Below are positions 56,685 through 64,000 of a stretch of DNA of 64,000 nt, in pieces. Made by a program: the position numbers and the translations under genes. Numbering within the stretch: position 1 is the stretch's first letter; every line of letters begins with the position of its first letter. The notes under the pieces are model-generated. The model had not been told where the DNA came from. It did not search any database and saw only the letters and a list, made by a program, of their open reading frames with translations. Origin of the DNA: Diphasiastrum complanatum (Eukaryota > Streptophyta > Lycopodiopsida > Lycopodiales > Lycopodiaceae). The stretch covers positions 47,474,815-47,538,814 of the forward strand of contig CM055108.1 in assembly GCA_029204225.1 (NCBI GenBank). Direction: 5' to 3'.

Positions 56685-59600
56685 GAAAGGTATCCTTGCA
56701 TTATACATGTCATGTGAAAGGTTAACAAGAAAATCCCATAGGGTGAAAGGTAGGAAATTCTAAGCCTACATGGAAGTACTTGTGCACAAGTGGAGCTAAG
56801 TCATGTCTTGCAAAGGCTTGGCAGTTAACTGCATTTGTCCATGTGGGCTCCTCAGATATGTGCCCGCGAAACCAAAAAAGAGTACCTTCTACTTTCTATT
56901 GGCAATATAAGGACAATTTTTTTTTTTCTCTCAAGAAGTATAAGGACAAATTTTGGCTCTCAGAGATCCCCCCAACACCACACACACACACACACACACA
57001 CCCCAACCAAAAAATAGTATCTTTTAAGGACAACATTTAAGGGTGGGATCCTATACCTATATAACATCTCAAAACTACTACTACTACTACTAACACACCA
57101 ATCAATCAATCAGGAGAGCAAAGCTGGAGTCAATGGAGCCATATTGGGCTCGGATTCTTTCTCTTCTTCTATCTGTTCTTCTACACTTGCATGGCTGCTG
57201 CTATGCCGATACCTGGGCTGCTATGCCAGTGCATGGGACTGGCAAATTGCAGCCTGAAGATGGCATTTGTGCTGCACTCGTTACTCCATATGGCTATTCA
57301 TGCGAAGAACACACGGTCAGTACTGCAAGTTTCAAAAGAATTATAAAAGTGAAATCCTGCACAACTAGTAGCAACCAGTGAAGCTTAATGTTTCTGTGAT
57401 TTTGCAGGTGACGACAACGGATGGATATATTCTTTCAGTTTATCGTATACCCCACGGTGTGAATGGGAATAGTCAGTCCTTAGGATCACCTGTTTTTCTG
57501 CAGCATGGACTATGCGGGGTACACACGCTACCTTTCTCCATGCCGGATCATAAATAAGGAATAGATGGGATCTAAGGGAAGTAGAAGAAATCATGTTTAT
57601 AATATTGTTTTATTGGTATATATCTAGTGCCGGCTGTAGTTGTGACTACACTCAGTACACATACTAGTACCCTACAGAAAAAACTAAATCCTTCAGTTTG
57701 CGCGCTTTTCTACAACATGGACCACAGGGTATGTAGGTTGCCTAATTTCTCGCTAGATAGTATGTTACATAAACGAGAAACAGATTTTGTGTTCAGTGGG
57801 CAGTATTCGAGTCTCAAGGCTATCTATTGGTATGTATCTATTAATGCATGAGGTCGTAACTACACATACTACATCAACACAAACCAATACCAACATCATG
57901 GTTAAACGAGAAATAAATTTTGAATCTATGGGGCACTAGAAGATTATCATGGTCAAAAGATTATTATGCTATCAGGAGACATCTATTGCTGCGTGCAGTG
58001 GTACAATTCACCTGAGACACTCTCGGTATGAAGCTATAGCTGCACTGTCGTATCCAGTAGTTCTATACAATTTTGCCAAAGTCAGATGTATTCGCAAACT
58101 CCTAGCTTTTGAGGGGATCCCTTCCATGATCTGCAATTCCAATGCTACAAAATTATACACTACAAAGATTTGAGAAACTTACAAGAAGAAAATGCACCAA
58201 TAAAAAACTTTCAAAAAAAAAAAAACCCTCGCTCTAGGACAAAATATTTCGAATCAGGCACAATATACCCACCAAAAATCTAAAGGAACAAAAATGGAAG
58301 GAAGATTTTATTACAATGTTATGCCATGCAAGCTAGTGCACTAGTCTAAGTTCAAAAGTGCATCTCAAAATGTACCATCGTGTGCTTCTGTTTTTCAAAA
58401 ATGACCATCGTGTGCTCGTGTTTTTCAAGCATGACCATCTAGTACTTCTCATACTAGATCAACCAGGTTAACATAAATATTTCTCTGAAGAGTGGCTGGG
58501 CAAACTGTAGGCAGGATACCAGTGGCTAGAAAATTCACCTCAAGAATCACTTGGATTCGTACTTGCGGATGAGGGCTTCGACGTTTGGGTAGGTAACACT
58601 CGAGGCACACGCTGGAGCTCCGGACACATCCAACTCTCCGTTAACGATAAGGTAGCCCGTCGTTGATCAGATGAGCTAAGCTTGCATGTTTCTCCTAAGC
58701 TGTAACTTGCTAGTCAGTAGCAGCTATCAGCTTTGGAGTCGTAATGGCTGTTAGAATCTACTTACTGCAGGCATATTGGAACTGGACCGTTGACGAGCTC
58801 ATGAGCTACGACCTACAGGCGATGCTAGGACTTGTGCACTCCACAACCGGTCAAAAATCTTATTATATTGGTCATTCACAGGTATCAACTATGCGGATAA
58901 CGAATTCCAAATTGCTAGAATGTTTTTCTTTAACCCCAATTTAGGCTATCTCAGCTGCATTTCTTACATTCTTGTTGGAATTTGAACTGGGCAGGGCTCT
59001 CTAATCGCACTCGGAGCACTGGCGCAAGGCACAATAACAGAACTTGTGGCATCACTAGTTCTTTTCGCTCCTGTTGCATATCTCAACCAAAGCAAATCCT
59101 TCTTTGCAAAGGCTGGTGCCGATTTATACTTTGAGAAGGTAGCAAAGATTTCCTTCGTTCTATCTCAAACAAGTGGTAGAATTCAGCTTCTAACTCAGGG
59201 CACTTATATGCACTGATTGTAACTAATTGCATCCTTGCAGCTCTTCTCCATTGCAGGCATAACTGAATTCAACCCGACAAGGTAAGTCATTTGTGGAGTT
59301 CAATGCTCTCTGATGATATATAGAAATCGAAGTCCAAAATTAGCTTCCCATGACATGTTGCAGCACAAAAAATAATTGATGGGCATGGAAAAACGTGGAT
59401 GGTAGAATCGATTTAGACACAACTATACATATAATGCAATCAGCTATACACTTAGGACTCTTGACTATACTGAAGCACCCATCACATACACAACCATGAG
59501 TTGAGTGATCTAAAATGCAAATCAGAAAATAAGAACTATTTTTCACTGGTTCTATTGAGCTGCCACACACTTCTTGTGCTTAATATGATGAATGTAATTC

Positions 59601-60432
59601 TTCTTCTTTTGGTTTTGCAGTGGAATAGGTGCTGACTTTATGAATTTTGTATGTGCAAGAAGCGATTCTCTATGTAAAGCATTTTGGGGTAAGAAATATG
59701 TGGTTAAATACATACGGCTTGGCCCTTTTCCTTAGAAGATATCATTTGTGGAGGTAGCTATAGCTGGGTGTTTGTTTTCAGCATGATTCTTAGTCACAGC
59801 CTATGCCCCAATGGGTGGATCAAGATGTGTTTGCATGGGTGGAGAGAGCCCCTCACAAGGGTGAAGTGTTCCAATTTATTACCTCCAAATGGTGAGTTTC
59901 ACCAATTGCTAGTATATTGATTGTTTTTCTTATGGGTGATCCACTCGCTATGCCTTCAATGCTCTTGACAAATTGATCTTCCTCTACGCTTGTGACAAAG
60001 TTACTCCCAACCACGTGTAGCCGCCATTGGCATGTTTCCCTCAATGAGATGTACTTGATAGTAAGTGGGCATGGGCTAGGAAGGTAAAACATATAAATGT
60101 GACTATGTGGCATACCAATTATGCTTAGCTTTTGCAGTGTAAGTTTCATCTTTGTCAAGTTCTTCTCAATGCATATTTCTATGCTTGTGCATGGCCTAAT
60201 TGTTGCATGAACATGACTCGAGTTCCATTTTATCTCCAATTCGACCCTCAACCCACGTCCACAAAGAACATTATGCATTTTTCTCAATGTAAGTCCTTAC
60301 CCATCAACTTTTCATACATCTATTGGTAGGAGAATAAATTGCTCATAACATGTTAAACAATTGAATGATGGATATAGCACACATAATGTGTCACCAATAA
60401 AAAGCTACATGCATGATATTGAAAGAAATTTA
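56685..60432. repeat. segmental duplication, copy 2 (truncated lipase region)
   Basis: Direct repeat of 31335-35100. It ends after GAAAGAAATTTA at about 60432, where unrelated DNA begins (CGTCGGACTC), before the last lipase exon. Confidence 0.95.
57133..60288 (+). pseudogene. acid lipase copy 2, 3'-truncated
   Basis: Exons 1-8 as in copy 1: 57133-57315, 57408-57518, 58511-58651, 58771-58881, 58995-59138, 59241-59281, 59621-59688, 60193-60288. Exon 2 is in frame (VYRIPHGVNGN … FLQHGLCG) and the exon-7 donor is intact (GGGGTAAG). The exon-8 acceptor has changed from TGTGCAG to TGTGCAT. Exon 9, with the catalytic Asp and His, is absent. The nucleophile segment GHSQG is present. The promoter TATA box is at 57058-57064. 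A transcript is possible, but an active enzyme is not expected. Confidence 0.85.
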
Positions 60433-60502
60433 CGTCGGACTCATGTGACTACGATGCATGGCATTGGGACTGCGATACATGCATCCAATGAAGATGAGTA
60501 AG

Positions 60503-61592
60503 TTATTTGAGAAATGTGGTTAGAGTGAAAGTCAGACCACATGAATGTAGTGAAGTTAAAATATATCTTGAAGCCATATATACCTCAAAATATCCATCCC
60601 AATCAATTCTCACTCCTTGTCTCTCCAATAATTTGAGTAATGATTGCATGTTGTTGGAATATGCATACTTATACTCTTCCTTCTTGGGAGACCGCTTTAC
60701 GGTAGATTTTTGCATGAATCGACATAATTGTGATTATAATTTTAACACATACGCAAGTAATCTGGGGTAGTCCAAGAAGGTTAGCAAAATAAAATTTGAA
60801 TTTTGATAGTGTCAAATTCAACATATGGGTGGGGAGACTTACAAAATGGGCATTGTTATATACCATAACGATACGCCCTTCAGTGATGGCCTCGCAAGGG
60901 ACATGACGCAGGTCTGGCGTTGATAGCTCTACATCAGTTAAGATTTGGACACCATGCAGCTTCCATAATAGTTTGTCATTTAGAGTATGTACTTCAGACA
61001 CTATATATAATTGGAAGTGTCTGTAGTTATTGCCGGAATAAGTTTGTTGGTGATCAAAGATATAAAAAGCTTCAAGTAGAGTGCTGAACTGAACCTGCAT
61101 CTGTTTTTCGCAATCCCATAAATAATGTAGGTAATGAGGTATAGTAGCACCATAAAAGTGATTGATACATTGAGTGGCTTGACTCTACGAGACTGGAGCA
61201 TGAAAAAAATTAGATAGAGCACTACACTGATAGAAATTGTTCTTCACAGACCCATAATGATTTTTGATAACAATACATACATTGTAGAGACCATAGAGCT
61301 TTGTTGAGACTTCCACAAGAAGTCGAGTCAATATGGTTTAGACGATAACTCTCCTTCTCCAGCCTCATAGGCAGCATCTTCACAGATCATGTTTTGTTGA
61401 TTCTGCAAATGCATAATCTTCATTAACATTTATAGGGCCTCTCAAAACAAAAGACAGATTTTGTAATACACATGGTAGACGAACTGCCAAGGTACATAAA
61501 TGAAGTTTGAGCTTTGGCTTATCTTCTGTAAGAGAATCTATGAAATATGCTGAGAGAAAAGAGGCTATAAGATATTGCTGAGAGTCCTCCAT
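60503..61592 (-). pseudogene. unknown spliced minus-strand ORF
   Basis: From right to left: MEDSQQYLIASFLSAYFIDS (61592) to 61400, a possible exon AAYEAGEGELSSKPY near 61380-61330, a 143-codon frame (61100-60669) with VHTLNDKLLWKLHGVQIL and HVPCEAITEGRIVMVYNN, then SPKKEEYKYAYSNNMQSLLK with LLERQGVRIDWDGYFEVYMA (60715-60503). The last part resembles minus-strand coding at 37500-37400. I recognise no family; a mobile-element origin is likely because it recurs. Confidence 0.35.
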
Positions 61593-62620
61593 GCTGCCAT
61601 TATGATGTAACTAATTGTAAAGGAATTTTCGAAAAGTATTGTGAATTTTGACACTTAAAATTCCACATCATTGCTTTTGCACATAAGTATAAATCGAAAT
61701 AACCTACTTCTTTGAACTAGATAGCAGAGTTTTGGCTTGACAAATAACACTCTTATTGGCTATGCTCCATGGCAACGACGCCAAAAATAAGCATATGCCA
61801 TAATATACTTATCTTAAAAGTAAGGATATGTAGTATAAAATATTGTCGCTCCTCAAAGAGTCTGCTTAATGTTGTGATTTTAGATGTTTTTAACTCATTT
61901 AATGTTCTTGGATTAAAATTTGGTTGTCAACAGACATTCGATGTATCGGCGACCAGTATCACTGGTTAAGATATGGTTTCAAACATACAAAAACAATTGA
62001 TGCCGACAATTCTCCTATCGAACATGTTTCATTGTTGATTAGTGTATCTGACTTATCGGCCAGACCGATTTTTCGATCTATGCACCTAATTAAGTTTGTC
62101 CGACAAACATAGTTTTGTTGCATCAGTAAAACCGACGGAGAGAAACTTACAAATGTCTCAACACAATCTAAATGTAGTCCAACAATATGTCCTCAACAAC
62201 GGATTGTCGCTCATTCAAGAGAAGGATCGACCACAGATTTAGTCTGCACGAGTTTCCATATGCAAGATTCAAAGTATCGATTCACAACAACACAGAGCAT
62301 GCTTTAGAACATGTAAGAACAAATATATGTCAGTGTAATGAAACGGTGATTCTGAATGTTGTCATCATGATTAAGTTCCAGACAATCGATTATTCAATCA
62401 CATAGACAATCAAATAACCAATGCATTTTAAGACAACTTTAGCAGTAAATTTACGGTGGCACACTTACGACAATATCAAGGCTAAGGAAAGGAATGGTGT
62501 TAAAGGATTAAATTTATGTCAACAGCAAAGATCCCTTGAGCTTCCAGATCAATTATCTTTAAGAGGCTTCTACATGTTCCGCTTTTCACTAATTGGTGTT
62601 GGAAAAAGTATAATCCTTTA
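61593..62620. other. non-coding DNA
   Basis: Short open frames only, none with protein-like wording. No repeat structure stands out. Confidence 0.35.
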
Positions 62621-62621
62621 G

Positions 62622-62666
62622 CACCATTACTATATCTAAACTTTAACACCATTACTATATCTAAAC
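62622..62666. repeat. tandem 25-bp doublet
   Basis: CACCATTACTATATCTAAAC occurs at 62622-62641 and again at 62647-62666, separated by TTTAA. Confidence 0.85.
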
Positions 62667-64000
62667 AAGCGAAATATCATGGAAATATTCTTTTCATAGG
62701 TGAAATGTAGTTTTAAGCAATAGTTTGAATTTTGGTCAAACAGCCTAAATTTTTAGCCTATATTTAGCCCTTAACCCTTGCTCACCCTATGTGGTAACCC
62801 AAGGTAAAAGTGCCACATAGGATTGATTAGCACTAAACTAATTATCATTAACAAACTTGTTCAAGCAAGGAAGAGGTCTTTTTTGAGTCGAAAAAGGGCT
62901 CTCATGTTGACATGGTACAAGACGTGCGTAGGGTGCTAAGATTATAAGTTGATAAAAGTGAGAGTGTCGAGGGACAAATTGTCCAAAGACAAAACCCTAA
63001 ACCCCCTATTGATGATCCTTGCACTAGAACCTAATTTCCCTATCCCCTTTTAATAGCTTAATCATTTCCTCTTCACGAAAGAGTCAAGAAAACCATTCCA
63101 TATATGTTCATTTTTTATCATTGCAAAGAATGGAGAATGTATAAGACTACATGCCTTAGCAAGCTTAATCAAAGAAAGGAATCTATATTTGGTGACAATT
63201 TGATTGGATTTTCTACTAAAGACTCCATTAGCATATTTTGTCCTATAAGAATTCTATTTTTAGCTTAGCATCTCTTCTCTTATAGAAATTATTTTTTGCC
63301 TTAGTGCATTGTGTAGACTTGTAAACATTTCTAGTAAAAAAAGGTATGCTTATAGGATTTTCCCTACATGTTAGGGCCCCTTGACTGGAAAATCAATCCT
63401 CAACTATGCTATTAGGGAAGAGTAAGATGTTAAAGCCCACTAAGTGTTAAGTCAACCTTCAACGATGCTATTTTGGAGAGTGAGGGTGGTTAAGTGAACT
63501 ACAATCAATGCTCATAACAAGGATTCATAGAAGAAAAACATTGATGGCTAGATGCTCACAAGTCAAAAAAAAACAAAAAACAAAAATAACCAATAAAAAG
63601 TATTGTAGGATACTCATCATAAATTTAGAATACATATTCCTTTACATGATTTGAGAGTTCAAGATGGATGGAGTTGTGGGACTACTTTTTTTTTTCTCTT
63701 GTACCACTATGCTATTTACTAAAAATGAGCTTTGATCTTAGGGAGAGGTGAGGAAATTTTCACCAACATATCACTTATTGGGTGATGCCTGGGAGTCCAT
63801 AACCATTAGGGAAAATATGGGCTCAAAATGGGCCCTTTAAGAAATTTGACTTTAGAGAGAGGTTACGTAGAGAGAGAATATAAGCCAGTATCATTTGGTT
63901 GCCGTTTTCCGAGTTTCCAGTTTTTCTCGACGTCTAACTATTGTGGTTAACTTCAAATGGTAATAACTTATCTCCATGGTAATAACTTCAAATTAATTAG
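62667..64000. other. AT-rich non-coding DNA to the window end
   Basis: No gene seen. A 9-bp hairpin (CCTATGTGG 62786-62794 with CCACATAGG 62813-62821) is present. GGGCCCCTTGACTGGAAAATC near 63381 and variants of TCAACTATGCTATTAGGGA/TCAACGATGCTATTTTGGA near 63401 and 63457 hint at an old repeat. Confidence 0.35.

Overview
The window is nuclear DNA of a land plant and is dominated by transposable elements. The evidence is Ty1/copia elements primed by initiator-Met tRNA (TGGTATCAGAGC sites), Ty3/gypsy and CACTA (TNP2) relics, GT-AG introns and a plant-type acid lipase. I cannot name the species from the sequence. Only the lipase locus and its partial duplicate look like ordinary host genes. Almost every other coding stretch is a decayed mobile-element frame.

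Layout. 1-8546: a 4685-bp direct tandem duplication of a copia element that had already been rearranged by a 2.25-kb internal inversion. 8091-11170: flanking locus, LTR, LINE and copia scraps and degenerate short repeats. About 11260-20627: a 9.3-kb block bounded by a ~40-bp inverted repeat. It holds four spliced genes in two convergent pairs: unknown gene A (+), a histone-H3/CENH3-like fold joined to an Ulp1/C48-like domain (-), unknown gene C (+), and a transposase-like gene D (-). The spacer between the two divergent genes is packed with CACGTG/CACATG palindromes. 20650-22506: degenerate repeats, a ~79-bp minisatellite and a long (CT)n tract. 22508-29100: two gypsy relics with extra 3' ORFs. 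29160-31160: a SET-domain fragment next to a CACTA TNP2 transposase. 31335-35660: a nine-exon acid lipase gene whose C-terminus was rewritten by an 85-bp tRNA-like SINE. 37375-40690: a coiled-coil mobile-element ORF with a repeat-rich leader. 41117-52262: three copia relics and a gypsy gag fragment. 52263-53990: another gypsy relic. 56685-60432: a second, 3'-truncated copy of the lipase. 60503-64000: an unknown spliced ORF, then AT-rich DNA.

The most unusual content is the 9.3-kb block. Its minus-strand gene at 14994-13293 carries a recognisable histone H3 fold (residues about 41-125, with several CENH3-like features) followed by a basic linker, a Pro9 tract and an Ulp1-like cysteine-protease region. 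The exons I propose keep frame across three GT-AG introns. In-frame stops in this and the other mobile-element frames are nearly all TAG/TGA/TAA at places where one C-to-T (or G-to-A) change from Gln, Arg or Trp explains them, the pattern expected of decay by cytosine methylation.

The two lipase copies carry complementary defects. Copy 1 has the last exon but a frameshift in exon 2 and a broken exon-7 donor. Copy 2 has those intact but lacks the last exon and has a broken exon-8 acceptor.
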